Below, piece after piece: positions 35,438 to 48,056 of a stretch of DNA of 64,000 nucleotides. The stretch comes from Deinococcus terrestris (GTDB lineage: Bacteria; Deinococcota; Deinococci; Deinococcales; Deinococcaceae): assembly GCF_009377345.1 (NCBI RefSeq), contig NZ_WBSL01000001.1:62001-126000 (forward strand), written 5' to 3'. The notes under the pieces are model-generated. The model was given only the letters and a program-made list of their open reading frames with translations, did not search any database and was not told where the DNA came from. Position 1 is the stretch's first letter, and each line of letters begins with the position of its first letter. Both the position numbers and the translations under genes were made by a program.

Positions 35438-36442
35438 ATGAGCGATCTCATCCGTCCGCTGACCACCGCCCTCGCTGCCGCTGCCCTGCTGGCTGGGGGC
35501 GCGGTGGCCCAGACCGAACCGGCCCAGGCGGCCCCGGCACAGCCCGCTCAGGTCACGGCCGCCTCGGCCCCCACGCTGAGCCTGAGCCCAGCGGTGTCCG
35601 GCGAGCGCCGCTTCCTGACGCTGCCGGGCTTCGGGCGCGTGGCGTACTACGCCGACCCACGTGGCACTGGGCGCCCCCTGATCCTGACCCACTCGGTCAA
35701 TGCGGCGGCGAGCGCCTATGAGATGAAGCCGCTGTGGGACGCCTACGCAGGCACCCGCCCCCTCTACGCGCTGGAGTGGCCCGGCTTCGGGAGCAGCGAC
35801 CGCCCCGACATCGCCTACACCCCCGAGCTGATGGCCTCGGCGCTGACCGCACTGGTGGCGGAACTCGGGCAGGAGGTGGACGTGGTGGGCCTGAGCCTGG
35901 GCAGCGAGTTCGCGGCGCGGGCGGCCCTCGCAGAGCCGCGCATCCGGACCCTGGCCCTGATCAGCCCCAGCGGGTTGGGCGAACCTCGCAACGGCACCCA
36001 GGAGGCCAGCGAGCGCGACGGCGGCACCCGCCTCTACCGCACCCTGGACGCGGTGGGCACGCCCCTGTACGCCCTGTTGCGGACCCGGCCCAGCATCGAA
36101 TACTTCCTGAGCCGCTCCTTCCGGGGGCCGGTGAACGAGGGGCTGGTGGCCTACAGTCTGGAAACGACTCGCCAGCCGGGAGCCAAGAACGCGCCCCTCT
36201 ACTTCATCAGCGGGGTGCTGTTCACGCCGGACGCCTACCGCGACCTGTACAGCAAGCTCGGGGTGCCCGTGACCGTGCTGTACGACCAGGACGGCTTCGT
36301 GAGCTTCGAGCGGCTGCCCCTCTTCGACGCGCAGCCGAACGTGACGGCGGTGCGGATCGAGGGCACCGACGGCCTGCCGCACTTCGAGAAGCTGCCCGAG
36401 GTCCGGGCGGCGCTGGACGCCTTCTGGGCGGTGACCCGCTGA
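35438..36442 (+). CDS. Secreted alpha/beta hydrolase
   Basis: 334 residues. Signal peptide ([20 protein letters not shown], cleavage likely after AVA), then an Ala/Pro/Gln-rich linker to about residue 48 and an alpha/beta hydrolase domain: [33 protein letters not shown], nucleophile elbow [14 protein letters not shown] and [11 protein letters not shown] with the catalytic histidine. The fold and cap arrangement are of the haloperoxidase/esterase group; substrate unknown. It is exported to the periplasm or beyond. CAGGAT 6 nt upstream of the ATG is a weak -10. Confidence 0.85.
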   Translation: MSDLIRPLTTALAAAALLAGGAVAQTEPAQAAPAQPAQVTAASAPTLSLSPAVSGERRFLTLPGFGRVAYYADPRGTGRPLILTHSVNAAASAYEMKPLWDAYAGTRPLYALEWPGFGSSDRPDIAYTPELMASALTALVAELGQEVDVVGLSLGSEFAARAALAEPRIRTLALISPSGLGEPRNGTQEASERDGGTRLYRTLDAVGTPLYALLRTRPSIEYFLSRSFRGPVNEGLVAYSLETTRQPGAKNAPLYFISGVLFTPDAYRDLYSKLGVPVTVLYDQDGFVSFERLPLFDAQPNVTAVRIEGTDGLPHFEKLPEVRAALDAFWAVTR

Positions 36443-36482
36443 GCGGCAAGTTCGCCCACAAGCCCTCCGAGGACGTGTCACC

Positions 36483-36647
36483 ATGCCCTCCATGACCGAT
36501 GATGCCCACGCCCAGGCCAACGCCGATCAGGTCCTCCTGCTGCGCGAAGCCCTGGCGGTGGAGCTTCCCTCCATCCCTGCTGGTGCGGTGCCCGAGGAGT
36601 CCGCTCCCGCAGACGTTCCGGTCACCGCTCCGGAAGCCTCGCCTTAA
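36483..36647 (+). CDS. Small Ala/Pro-rich acidic protein (54 aa)
   Basis: MTDDAHAQANADQVLLLREA, then a Pro/Ala/Glu-rich tail. GAGGAC stands about 9 nt before the first ATG; a second ATG three codons later is the alternative. No family recognised. GC-skewed codon positions agree with coding, but the frame is short. Confidence 0.5.
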   Translation: MPSMTDDAHAQANADQVLLLREALAVELPSIPAGAVPEESAPADVPVTAPEASP

Positions 36648-36724
36648 GCAACCCGTTAGGGCCGGGACCTGCCCTCCGCCGGGGCCGTATGCTGCCGGGC
36701 AAATCCACCCCAGGAGGCCCCAGC

Positions 36725-36970
36725 ATGACCCGAGACGAGCGCAACGACGAGAGCGGCACCAAGCAGAACGCGACCGGCGACATCCAGCCCGATACCGGCA
36801 CGGACCTTACCGATCAGGAGGCCGCCAAGCTGAACGCCAACCCCGGCCGGGGGGCGCGGCAGGAGCCCGGCGCTGAGCCTTCTGACGAGTACGTCGAGGA
36901 ACACGTCGAGCGGAGGGCGAGTGGCACGCCGGACATCCCGGACATTGACCCTGGCACCGGCAAGCCCTGA
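36725..36970 (+). CDS. Small hydrophilic disordered protein (81 aa)
   Basis: 81 residues with no hydrophobic core: MTRDERNDESGTKQNATGDI, DLTDQEAAKLNANPGRG, DEYVEEHVERRASGTPDIPD. AGGAGG is 8 nt before the ATG, an optimal ribosome-binding site, so the protein is probably well translated. A 21-bp perfect hairpin follows the stop. It resembles, in style but not alignment, the 56-aa protein at 12.4 kb. No family recognised; a hydrophilin-like stress role is only a guess. Confidence 0.7.
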   Translation: MTRDERNDESGTKQNATGDIQPDTGTDLTDQEAAKLNANPGRGARQEPGAEPSDEYVEEHVERRASGTPDIPDIDPGTGKP

Positions 36971-36981
36971 GTTCAGCCAAT

Positions 36982-37036
36982 CCAAAAGGGAAGGTCCCAC
37001 CCCGCCAGACGGCACGGGTGGGACCTTCCCTTTTGG
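36982..37036. terminator. 21-bp perfect bidirectional terminator
   Basis: Arms 36982-37002 and 37016-37036 are exact inverted repeats beginning CCAAAAGGGAAGG and ending CCTTCCCTTTTGG, with a 13-nt loop. Both ends carry AAAA/TTTT, so it ends the 81-aa gene on plus and the 55-aa gene on minus. Confidence 0.85.
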
Positions 37037-37038
37037 AG

Positions 37039-37206
37039 TCAGGCTTCTGCTTGTCCGTCCAGAATCAGGGCATTTTTGACTGCAAAGAGGTAGTCCTCCT
37101 CCGAAAGTTCGTCCTTCTGCCCTTCCTCAATGAGTTGCCGCAGCCGGGCTTTCCTGACTTCGAGGTCTTCGTTGCTCTGGGGCGCGGTCTGATTCTGGGT
37201 GTCCAT
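37039..37206 (-). CDS. Small hypothetical protein (55 aa)
   Basis: 55 residues, acidic helical: SNEDLEVRKARLRQLIEEGQ, KDELSEEDYLFAVKNALILD. TGCAAT ends 6 nt before the ATG, the leaderless spacing. The stop abuts the large hairpin terminator. No family recognised. Codon bias and promoter position support a real gene. Confidence 0.65.
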   Translation of the reverse strand: MDTQNQTAPQSNEDLEVRKARLRQLIEEGQKDELSEEDYLFAVKNALILDGQAEA

Positions 37207-37289
37207 ACGGGCATTGCAGCAGCGGGAGGTGAGGCGGGGGCGGCTGCCAGCCCAAGCGGCCTTGAGAAGAAGATGACGTGCATACAAGA

Positions 37290-37324
37290 AGCGGCCCCGC
37301 CCTTGCCTGTTGGGCGGGGCCGCT
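37290..37324 (-). terminator. leuS terminator
   Basis: AGCGGCCCCGCCC/GGGCGGGGCCGCT, a perfect 13-bp stem with a 9-nt loop, followed on the minus strand by TCTTGTATG; about 10 nt after the leuS stop. Confidence 0.8.
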
Positions 37325-37334
37325 GTACTGGGCC

Positions 37335-39809
<2,475 letters not shown>

Positions 39810-39838
39810 GGACAGGCTCCTTGGAAGGCGGTCAGGCC

Positions 39839-39907
39839 AAAAAATCGCCCCGGCTCAGACGCAGCCGGGGACACACGCGCAAGCTTTGGGCTAGGCGAGG
39901 TGTCCCC
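39839..39907 (-). promoter_or_regulatory. Putative transcription attenuator in leuS leader
   Basis: Minus-strand terminator: CCCCGGCT (39870-39863), 7-nt loop, AGCCGGGG (39855-39848), then CGA and six T (39844-39839). An alternative helix pairs GGGGACAC inside the leader peptide (39907-39900) with GTGTCCCC (39874-39867); both helices need the same CCCC, so only one can form. The leuS start codon lies 30 nt beyond the T-run. The structure is read from sequence; the regulatory meaning is inference. Confidence 0.65.
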
Positions 39908-39932
39908 AGAGGCTAAGCGCAGAGCGGATCAT
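39891..39932 (-). CDS. Leader peptide of leuS (13 aa, three Leu codons)
   Basis: ATG-start frame encoding MIRSALSLWGHLA followed by TAG. Leucine codons are CTT at position 6 and CTC at positions 8 and 12 (3 of 13). TACACT (39939-39944) lies 6 nt before the ATG, so the leader RNA would begin at, or within a base or two of, its start codon. The TGG-GGA-CAC codons form one arm of the antiterminator. It is too short for homology; support comes from promoter spacing, Leu content and the terminator immediately following. Confidence 0.55.
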   Translation of the reverse strand: MIRSALSLWGHLA

Positions 39933-39938
39933 GGGGTC

Positions 39939-39944
39939 AGTGTA
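39939..39944 (-). promoter_or_regulatory. -10 element of the leuS leader transcript
   Basis: TACACT on the minus strand, 6 nt before the leader-peptide ATG. I see no matching -35, as for most leaderless promoters here. Confidence 0.55.
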
Positions 39945-39972
39945 ATACGGATCGGGCCTCCGGGGGCCAGAG

Positions 39973-40437
39973 TCACGGGGCCAGCCGCGCCACCATATCC
40001 ACCCGGTCCAACCCCGGCCCGTACCCGTCCGGCACCCGCCGCACCTCCCGGAAGCCGGAGCGGGCGAAGAAGGGGGCGCTGTGCTGCGACGTGTCGAGGT
40101 GGATTTCGGTGGCCCCCAGCGCCCGCAGCCGCTTCAGCCGAAACTGGAGGAGCGCCGAGCCGTACCCCCGGCGGTGGGCTTTCCGCGCGACCATGCCCCA
40201 GCTCAGGCCCGCCGGACGCCCGCTGTTCTGGGGATCCAGCCACACGCCGCCGCAGGCCATGACCTGCCCCCGGTGCTCCAGGACGAAGTATTCCCCGTAC
40301 TCGCCGGAGTCGAAGGGCTGCCCCAGCCATTGCCCGAACTCCGCCCGCTCGTGCGGGAGAAAGAACTCGGGCATGTTGGAGTCAAAGAGAGCCAGGCAAG
40401 CGGCGCGGTCCTCCGGTTGAAAGGGGCGGATGGACAT
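39973..40437 (-). CDS. GNAT-family N-acetyltransferase
   Basis: 154 residues of the GNAT fold: SIRPFQPEDRAACLALFDSN at the N-terminus, VACGGVW-like beta strands (VMACGGVWLDPQN), the acetyl-CoA loop RKAHRRGYGSALLQ, and LDTSQHSAPFFARSGFREV. Substrate unknown. Start at MSIRPFQ, because TACGCT (40444-40449) ends 6 nt before it; a further in-frame ATG six codons upstream lies within that promoter. Single gene between proS and the leuS leader. Confidence 0.85.
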   Translation of the reverse strand: MSIRPFQPEDRAACLALFDSNMPEFFLPHERAEFGQWLGQPFDSGEYGEYFVLEHRGQVMACGGVWLDPQNSGRPAGLSWGMVARKAHRRGYGSALLQFRLKRLRALGATEIHLDTSQHSAPFFARSGFREVRRVPDGYGPGLDRVDMVARLAP

Positions 40438-40466
40438 TTCGGCAGCGTAGGTCACCCCGCGCCCCG

Positions 40467-41951
40467 TCAGTACTGCCGCCCGAAGATCACCCGCTTGTCA
40501 TACGCCCCCGGCTGCCCGCAGCGCACGCAGGGGCCGCTTTCCTTCTCGGCGAAGAACTCCGCGTCGTCGAGGGGCACGTTGCGGGCGGTCGCCTTGGTGT
40601 CCTCCTTGATCGCCTTCTCGCACTCGGGCTGCCCGCAGTGGTGCGCCCGGACCCAGTTCCCGTCCTCGATGGCCTGCCGGAAGGTGCCGTAATCGTCCGC
40701 CGTCACCGTGTGCGAGAGCATGAAGTCGGTCGCGCGGGTGAGCAGCCAGTCGTGGACGGCGTCCAGGCGGGCCGCCATGCCCGAAACCGCCTCGGCGCGG
40801 CTCAGCGTCTCCTTCTCCTCGCTGTGGCGGTTCTTGACGACGACCACGCCCGCCTCCAGGTCACGCGGCCCCAGCTCGATGCGGACGGGCACGCCCTTGA
40901 GTTCCCAGTCGTTGTACTTGAAGCCGTTGGTCACGCCGTCGCGCTTGTCCACCTTGACGCGCAGGCCCCCGGCGCGAAGTTCGGCCGCCAACTTCTCGCC
41001 TTCCTCCACCATCTGGTCGAAGTTGTCCTTGCGGCCCACCGGAATCACCACGACCTGAATGGGCGCGATGCGCGGCGGCATGATCAGCCCAAAGTCGTCG
41101 CCGTGCGTCATGATGATCGCCCCGATAATCCGGCTGGAAATCGCCCACGACGTGGTGTGCGCGTACTCCTCTTTTTGCTCGCGGGTCTGGAACTTCACGT
41201 CGAAGGCCCGGGAGAAGTTTTGCCCCAGGTAATGGCTGGTGCCCGATTGCAGCGCCTTGCCGTCGCGCATCATCCCCTCAATGGAGTAGGTGGCGACCGC
41301 CCCGGCAAATCGCTCGGAGGCCGTCTTCTCGCCGCGCACGACGGGGAGTGCGAGCACATCGCGGCAGAACTCGTGGTAAAGGTCAAGCTGCTGGCGGACC
41401 TCGGCGCGGGCTTCCGCCTCATCCGCGTGGGCGGTGTGCCCCTCGTGCCAGAAAAACTCGGAGGTCCGCAGGAAGGCCTTGGTCCGCAGCTCGGCGCGGA
41501 ACACGCTGCCCCACTGGTAGTGCAGGAAGGGGAGGTCGCGGTAGGAGTTCAGCCACCCCGCCCACATGTGCCCGATGATGGTTTCACTGGTGGGGCGCAT
41601 CACGTAGGGCTCGGCCAGTTCCTCGGTGCCGATCTTGCTCACGGTGAACAGCTCGGGTGCAAAGCCCTCCACGTGGTCGGCTTCCTTGGTGATAAAGCCC
41701 ATCGGAATCAGGGTAGGGAAGATCAGCGACTCGTGCCCGGTCGCCTTGAAGCGGTCGTCGAGCCAGCGCTGAATGTTCTCCCACAGCGCCGTGCCGTAGG
41801 GCCGCACGACCATCGCGCCCGCGACGGGGGAGTTGTCGGCCAGGTCTGCCTTCTTGACGACCTCATTGTACCAGTCGTTGAAGTCTGCGCTCTGGGGCGT
41901 CACGCCGTATTGCTGCGCCTTCTTGTCCTGCTTGCCGCCGTCTTTCGTCAT
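40467..41951 (-). CDS. proS: Proline--tRNA ligase (archaeal/eukaryote-type)
   Basis: Class II synthetase, 494 residues. Motif 1 area ([20 protein letters not shown]), motif 2 ([20 protein letters not shown] with [12 protein letters not shown]) and motif 3 region ([21 protein letters not shown]), then the anticodon-binding domain and a C-terminal zinc-like domain with CGQPECEKA and CVRCGQPG. No bacterial editing insertion (YbaK-like) is present, defining the archaeal/eukaryotic type also found in Thermus and Deinococcus. Start at [17 protein letters not shown] (41960-41965) is 8 nt upstream (leaderless). It may charge tRNA-Pro(CGG) at 19.0 kb. Confidence 0.96.
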   Translation of the reverse strand: MTKDGGKQDKKAQQYGVTPQSADFNDWYNEVVKKADLADNSPVAGAMVVRPYGTALWENIQRWLDDRFKATGHESLIFPTLIPMGFITKEADHVEGFAPELFTVSKIGTEELAEPYVMRPTSETIIGHMWAGWLNSYRDLPFLHYQWGSVFRAELRTKAFLRTSEFFWHEGHTAHADEAEARAEVRQQLDLYHEFCRDVLALPVVRGEKTASERFAGAVATYSIEGMMRDGKALQSGTSHYLGQNFSRAFDVKFQTREQKEEYAHTTSWAISSRIIGAIIMTHGDDFGLIMPPRIAPIQVVVIPVGRKDNFDQMVEEGEKLAAELRAGGLRVKVDKRDGVTNGFKYNDWELKGVPVRIELGPRDLEAGVVVVKNRHSEEKETLSRAEAVSGMAARLDAVHDWLLTRATDFMLSHTVTADDYGTFRQAIEDGNWVRAHHCGQPECEKAIKEDTKATARNVPLDDAEFFAEKESGPCVRCGQPGAYDKRVIFGRQY

Positions 41952-42001
41952 CGCCCGACAGCATAGTGGGCCGGGGCGTATGCCGCAGAGGGCCAGGTGG
42001 C

Positions 42002-42457
42002 CTAGAGCGGGACCGAGTGGAGGGAGATGTGGCGCTGGACAGTCCTCACGGCCCCCACGCGGCCCGCCCGGAGGTCTTCCAGCGCGGCTTGCGCGTCGGG
42101 CAGCAGGGGAGAGGGCCATTCGTCCAGCGCACACCACGCCAGGGTGCTGAGTTCCTGTGGAGCGGCCAGGGTGGGTTCACCGGAGACGATCCGCCCCGCG
42201 AACACATACGCCTGAATGTCCGGCCAGCCCCCGCCCTGAAGCAGGTAGAGGCCCACGACCCCCTCGAGCGCGACCTCCATCCCCACCTCCTCCTGCGTCT
42301 CCCGCATGGCGGCCCCCAGAGGTGTCTCGCCAGGGTCCACGACGCCACCGGGCAGGCCCCAGAACTGGCCCCCGTAGGCCTGCCGGACCAGCAGCGCCTC
42401 GCCCCGCCCGTTGGTGAGGAGGACGGCGGCGCACTGTCGCGGCTGAGGGTGGCTCAT
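42002..42457 (-). CDS. Nudix hydrolase
   Basis: 151 residues. Nudix box: [23 protein letters not shown] (GX5EX7REUXEEXGU, read in two parts around the helix). Preceded by [20 protein letters not shown] and GGQFWGLP. Substrate unknown among NDP-X compounds. Start chosen at MSHPQPRQ, with TATGCT 7 nt upstream (42465-42470, minus strand); 25 more in-frame codons upstream would precede the expected transcript start. Deinococcus carries many Nudix genes; two are in this window. Confidence 0.88.
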   Translation of the reverse strand: MSHPQPRQCAAVLLTNGRGEALLVRQAYGGQFWGLPGGVVDPGETPLGAAMRETQEEVGMEVALEGVVGLYLLQGGGWPDIQAYVFAGRIVSGEPTLAAPQELSTLAWCALDEWPSPLLPDAQAALEDLRAGRVGAVRTVQRHISLHSVPL

Positions 42458-42566
42458 GACGGCGAGCATACCGGGGTCGCCGAATGACGGTTCGCCCAAT
42501 GTTCGGTGCCCTGGCATGCACCGTCCTGTCATGTGCCGCGCACGGCGGACGGCCTACGCTGGCCCC

Positions 42567-42830
42567 ATGACCCAGAACGACGCCGGAGAGATCACCCGCC
42601 GCATTGAGCAGGACCTGCGCGAGCGCCTGGAAGCCCAGGGCGAGCATATGCAGGTCAAGGACGTGAACGGCGAGCATGTCGGCACCGTGGACCACGTGGA
42701 GGGCGACCAGCTCAAGCTAACCCGCACCGACAGCCCCGACGGGCAGCACCACTACGTTCCCCTCTCCCAGGTGGAGAGCATGGACGACGTGGCGGTGTAT
42801 CTGAACGTCGAACGCAGCGCCGTGCAGTAA
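42567..42830 (+). CDS. DUF2171 domain protein
   Basis: 87 residues. A helical N-terminus ([20 protein letters not shown]) precedes the DUF2171 core: [40 protein letters not shown]. This small PRC-barrel-like domain is of unknown function and is repeatedly seen in radiation-tolerant bacteria. ATG 6 nt after TACGCT (42555-42560), leaderless. A terminator hairpin follows. Confidence 0.8.
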   Translation: MTQNDAGEITRRIEQDLRERLEAQGEHMQVKDVNGEHVGTVDHVEGDQLKLTRTDSPDGQHHYVPLSQVESMDDVAVYLNVERSAVQ

Positions 42831-42846
42831 AAGCATCTGTCACCTG

Positions 42847-42872
42847 GGGCGGTGGGGACGACCTCACCGCCC
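42847..42872 (+). terminator. Terminator after DUF2171 gene
   Basis: GGGCGGTG/CACCGCCC, an 8-bp stem with a 10-nt loop, followed by TGTTTCCC. Confidence 0.6.
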
Positions 42873-42922
42873 TGTTTCCCAACCTGCTGGAATCGGTTCC
42901 ACCCTGACCCTATCCTGGGGGC

Positions 42923-44839
<1,917 letters not shown>

Positions 44840-44855
44840 TAGAGTCGGAAGCACC

Positions 44856-45059
44856 ATGAAAACGCGGCCGAAGGTTCCTCGCAGCGGGGTCGAGGCTGCT
44901 CTGAACGCCTCCCGCCGGGTGGCCGAGCGTCTCGCTCACCTTGCCCGTGACCCGGAGGTTCGCCGGGAAGCCCAGGCGACGGCGGAAGCCCTGGGACGGC
45001 TGCTGGGGGCCGTCCGCCGTGCAGGGTCTGGCCGGGCGGGGCAAGGGTCGGCCGGGTGA
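44856..45059 (+). CDS. Small basic helical protein (67 aa)
   Basis: 67 residues: VEAALNASRRVAERLAHLAR, RREAQATAEALGRLLGAVRR. Positively charged amphipathic helices, Gly/Ser tail. GGAAG is 5 nt before the ATG. It starts 16 nt after the amylosucrase stop and may be co-transcribed. No family recognised. Confidence 0.6.
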   Translation: MKTRPKVPRSGVEAALNASRRVAERLAHLARDPEVRREAQATAEALGRLLGAVRRAGSGRAGQGSAG

Positions 45060-45183
45060 AGGAGTGGACCTCCCCTGATGCTCCTGCCCGAAGACCTGTC
45101 GCCAGGGGCAGACTTCCAGCAACGCCGACCACCCTGCGGCCCTCCGCACCTTTGACATTGCAGCGCCGCGTCAAGGTCTAACA

Positions 45184-45357
45184 ATGGAGCTTCTCCTGTT
45201 TGTCACGGCATTGCTGGGGGGCCTGCTCTGGTTCGTGGGAGCACGATCAAAGCAAGTGAGCACCCGTGTCGGCGGGCAATTCCTGGCCTTTTTCTCCCTG
45301 TTGGGACTGATCGTGCTCTACGGAATGGCCTACTACTACGGGTCCATTTACAGGTAG
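45184..45357 (+). CDS. Small two-helix membrane protein (57 aa)
   Basis: 57 residues with two hydrophobic helices: MELLLFVTALLGGLLWFVGA, a short positive loop ARSKQVSTRVG, then FLAFFSLLGLIVLYGMAYYY. AAGG lies 8 nt upstream of the ATG; TTGACA (45152-45157) is a possible -35 with no good -10. Lower GC than its neighbours. No family recognised. Confidence 0.6.
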   Translation: MELLLFVTALLGGLLWFVGARSKQVSTRVGGQFLAFFSLLGLIVLYGMAYYYGSIYR

Positions 45358-45420
45358 CTGCTGGAACTGGATCACTTGGAGGCCGAGTGGCTCAGGTTTG
45401 GAGTCGTCCAGCCCGAGCTA

Positions 45421-45451
45421 GGCCGATTGGCCTGCTCACGGCAGATCGGCC
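45421..45451 (+). terminator. Hairpin before the short ORF
   Basis: GGCCGAT/ATCGGCC, a 7-bp stem with a 17-nt loop and no T-run, 64 nt after the two-helix membrane protein stop. Weak terminator or transcript-end structure. Confidence 0.3.
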
Positions 45452-45512
45452 AGAGGGGGCGGGGGCCGTCGCGTAGGCTGCCCGCATTCCTGCTGCACCC
45501 CCGGAGGTCTCC

Positions 45513-45584
45513 ATGACACGAACTGCCCCTACCGCCCACGCCGGACCGTCCACCCGCCCCTCGGTCACCGCGAGCCGTCCCTGA
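45513..45584 (+). other. Short ORF (23 aa) in the leader of the GNAT gene
   Basis: A 23-codon frame (MTRTAPTAHAGPSTRPSVTA then SRP) with GGAGG 5 nt before its ATG and TAGGCT about 30 nt upstream. It ends 47 nt before the GNAT start. Could be a leader peptide or a spurious frame. Confidence 0.3.
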
Positions 45585-45631
45585 GTTCAGCGCTGACGCC
45601 CGCCTGGTGACCTGCCGACCGAGGTCACCCC

Positions 45632-46447
45632 TTGAACACGTACACGATTGAAACGCCCACGCTGGACACGCTCTCCGACTATCTCGCGCTGCACCCCGAC
45701 CCGCTGGACGTGGCAAAGCGTCTCCCCATCCTGCGCGAGAACGTCGCGGCGGGCCGGGTTCGGCTGGAGAATGTGCTGGTCCTGTGCTCCGAACGGGGCA
45801 TAGAGGGCACGGCCCTGATCTCAGCCGCCCCACAGGTGCCCGTCTTTCCCCGCTTTCGCCCGGACGTGGCCCCGGCAGGGATGACAGCGCTGGCCCACGC
45901 TCTCCGCGAACGCGCCGAGCCGGAGCGGAAGCTGCTGCTTCAGGACGACCTCGCGCCGCTGCATCAGTCTGATGCCGTGCTGGTGGCTGGCTGGGTCAGT
46001 GATGCCCCCGTCCATATGATGTACGAGACCGACCTCCAGGCCCGTCCCTACTCTGTTGTTTCGGGGGCGGTGGAGGGTGGCGACGAGTTACGGCAGCGCC
46101 CTGACATTGCCGCGCTGATGGACACCCTCGGCCACTCGGACTGGGAATGGGCAGAGGGTTGGACACTGGTGGCCCTCTCCGACGCTTCCGGGCAGCCCAT
46201 CGCCCTGGGAGCTTTCGGCCCCAGCACCCGCCCCGGCCGGGCCAACCTGAACATGATTGGCGTCCACCCCAGCGCACGCGGCCAGGGGTATGGCACCCGC
46301 CTGCACGCGCACCTGCTGGCCCGCGCCGCCGAGTCATTTGCCATGCATGGGGGCGGCACCGAGCAGGGCAACCACGCCATGCGCCGCATCTTTGAGAAAA
46401 ACGGCAGCCGCCACGTCGCCACCCAGATGTATTTCCGGCCTGCCTGA
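45632..46447 (+). CDS. GNAT-family N-acetyltransferase
   Basis: 271 residues. A non-catalytic N-terminal half ([40 protein letters not shown]) and a C-terminal GNAT half with the acetyl-CoA loop [20 protein letters not shown] and [18 protein letters not shown]. The tandem layout fits GNATs in which only the second domain is active. Starts with TTG, preceded by GAGG 8 nt upstream; a later ATG is possible. Its codon use is less GC-biased than the ribosomal genes that follow. Confidence 0.82.
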   Translation: MNTYTIETPTLDTLSDYLALHPDPLDVAKRLPILRENVAAGRVRLENVLVLCSERGIEGTALISAAPQVPVFPRFRPDVAPAGMTALAHALRERAEPERKLLLQDDLAPLHQSDAVLVAGWVSDAPVHMMYETDLQARPYSVVSGAVEGGDELRQRPDIAALMDTLGHSDWEWAEGWTLVALSDASGQPIALGAFGPSTRPGRANLNMIGVHPSARGQGYGTRLHAHLLARAAESFAMHGGGTEQGNHAMRRIFEKNGSRHVATQMYFRPA

Positions 46448-46451
46448 CCCC

Positions 46452-46481
46452 TTGCCCCGCCCCGCCCGGCTCGCGTATAGT
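46452..46481 (+). promoter_or_regulatory. Promoter of rpmI-rplT
   Basis: TTGCCC (46452-46457), an 18-bp spacer and TATAGT (46476-46481). Transcription would start near 46488, exactly where the leader structure begins. Confidence 0.7.
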
Positions 46482-46487
46482 GCTCCC

Positions 46488-46568
46488 TTGGTCAAGTGGG
46501 GCAGGGCGACCAACAGTTTCTGAAAAGGAAACGGCCCGCACCCCAGACGGAAGCCCTGCCCAGGCAGG
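46488..46568 (+). promoter_or_regulatory. Pseudoknot-capable leader of rpmI-rplT (possible L20 autoregulation)
   Basis: TTGGTC (46488-46493) pairs with GACCAA (46508-46513). The loop contains GGGCAGGGC (46499-46507), which is exactly complementary to GCCCTGCCC (46553-46561), giving a 6-bp plus 9-bp H-type pseudoknot. A local hairpin CCTGC-CCAG-GCAGG (46555-46568) competes with the second stem. The ribosome-binding site AAGGAG follows at 46581. In E. coli and Bacillus L20 represses its operon through leader RNA; the same role here is inference. Confidence 0.5.
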
Positions 46569-46593
46569 CGCGACCGGACTAAGGAGAGCAGAC

Positions 46594-46797
46594 ATGCCCA
46601 AGATGAAGACCAAAAAGAGCATGACCCGCCGGGTGAAGGTCACGGCCACCGGCAAGGTCATGGCGTTCAAGAGTGGCAAACGCCACCAGAACACCGGCAA
46701 GAGCGGCGACGAGATTCGCGGCAAGGGCAAGGGCTTTGTCCTCGCCAAGAGCGAGTGGGCCCGCATGAAGCTCGGGCTCGTTGCTGGGAGGAAGTGA
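46594..46797 (+). CDS. rpmI: 50S ribosomal protein L35
   Basis: 67 residues: [40 protein letters not shown]. Highly basic L35 signature. AAGGAG 7 nt before the ATG. First gene of an rpmI-rplT operon; infC, its usual upstream partner, is replaced here by a GNAT gene. Confidence 0.97.
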   Translation: MPKMKTKKSMTRRVKVTATGKVMAFKSGKRHQNTGKSGDEIRGKGKGFVLAKSEWARMKLGLVAGRK

Positions 46798-46802
46798 GTT
46801 AG

Positions 46803-47162
<360 letters not shown>

Positions 47163-47183
47163 CCCCCAGGGTTGATGAGCAAG

Positions 47184-47211
47184 CCGCCTCCCGCGTGGGG
47201 GCGGTTTTTTT
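47184..47211 (+). terminator. rplT terminator
   Basis: CCGCCTCCC/GGGGGCGG hairpin then seven T, 22 nt after the rplT stop. Nearly the same sequence as the rpsT terminator. Confidence 0.92.
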
Positions 47212-47258
47212 GGCTGCCTTCCCCGGACAGCCTCCCGCTCTTTGTTACCCTGTATCCC

Positions 47259-48032
47259 ATGAGCGTGATCCTGGGCATCGATATCGGCGGCAGCGGCATC
47301 AAGGGTGCGCCCGTGGACACGCGGACGGGGCAGCTCACGGCCGAGCGGCACCGCATTCCCACTCCTGCGGGCGCCCGGCCCGACGACGTGAAGGAGGTGG
47401 TGGCCGAACTCGTGCGGCACTTCGGGCATGAGGGGCCGGTGGGCGTGACCTTTCCCGGCGTCGTGCAGCACGGCAAGACCCTGAGTGCGGCCAACGTGGA
47501 CGACGCCTGGATCGGGCTGGACGCCGACGCCCTCTTTACCCAGGCCACCGGGCGCGACGTGTACCTCGTCAACGACGCGGACGCCGCCGGAATCGCGGAA
47601 GCGCAGTTCGGGGCCGCGCGGGACGTGCCCGGTGTGGCGTTCGTGCTGACCTTCGGCACCGGGATCGGCAGTGCGCTGATACATAACGGGGTGCTGGTGC
47701 CCAACACGGAACTTGGGCACCTGCGGCTCAAGGGTGACAAGCACGCCGAGAGCTGGGCCTCCGACCGTGCCCGCGAGCGCGACGACCTGAACTGGAAGAA
47801 CTGGGCCAAGCGCGTCAGCACCTATCTTCAGCACCTCGAACACCTCTTCTCGCCCGAGCTGTTCGTGATCGGCGGGGGGGTCAGCAAGCGGGCCGAGAAG
47901 TGGCAGCCCCACCTCCAGACCGCCCGCACGAAGGTGGTCCCCGCCGCCCTCCTGAACGACTCCGGCATCGTCGGCGCGGCGATGATGGCCGCCGGGCGTC
48001 ACCACGGGGAGCTGACCCCGGAACCCTCCTGA
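47259..48032 (+). CDS. ppgK: Polyphosphate glucokinase (ROK family)
   Basis: 257 residues. Phosphorylates glucose with polyphosphate and/or ATP. Phosphate-binding [19 protein letters not shown] matches the PpgK form of the ROK motif; [27 protein letters not shown] with the catalytic aspartate, [15 protein letters not shown], and [20 protein letters not shown] follow. Actinobacterial PpgK sequences have the same LxHLxLxGxxAE pattern. ATG 7 nt after TACCCT (47246-47251), leaderless. Together with amylosucrase and pgi it suggests glucan/glucose processing with polyphosphate as energy store. Confidence 0.88.
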   Translation: MSVILGIDIGGSGIKGAPVDTRTGQLTAERHRIPTPAGARPDDVKEVVAELVRHFGHEGPVGVTFPGVVQHGKTLSAANVDDAWIGLDADALFTQATGRDVYLVNDADAAGIAEAQFGAARDVPGVAFVLTFGTGIGSALIHNGVLVPNTELGHLRLKGDKHAESWASDRARERDDLNWKNWAKRVSTYLQHLEHLFSPELFVIGGGVSKRAEKWQPHLQTARTKVVPAALLNDSGIVGAAMMAAGRHHGELTPEPS

Positions 48033-48056
48033 CCCCCGCCCCGTACTGTGACCCGT

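Noticed and set aside
39810..39970. T-box riboswitch before leuS
   Set aside because: No AGGGTGG-type T-box sequence or specifier-loop stem is visible; the leader-peptide model explains the terminator better.
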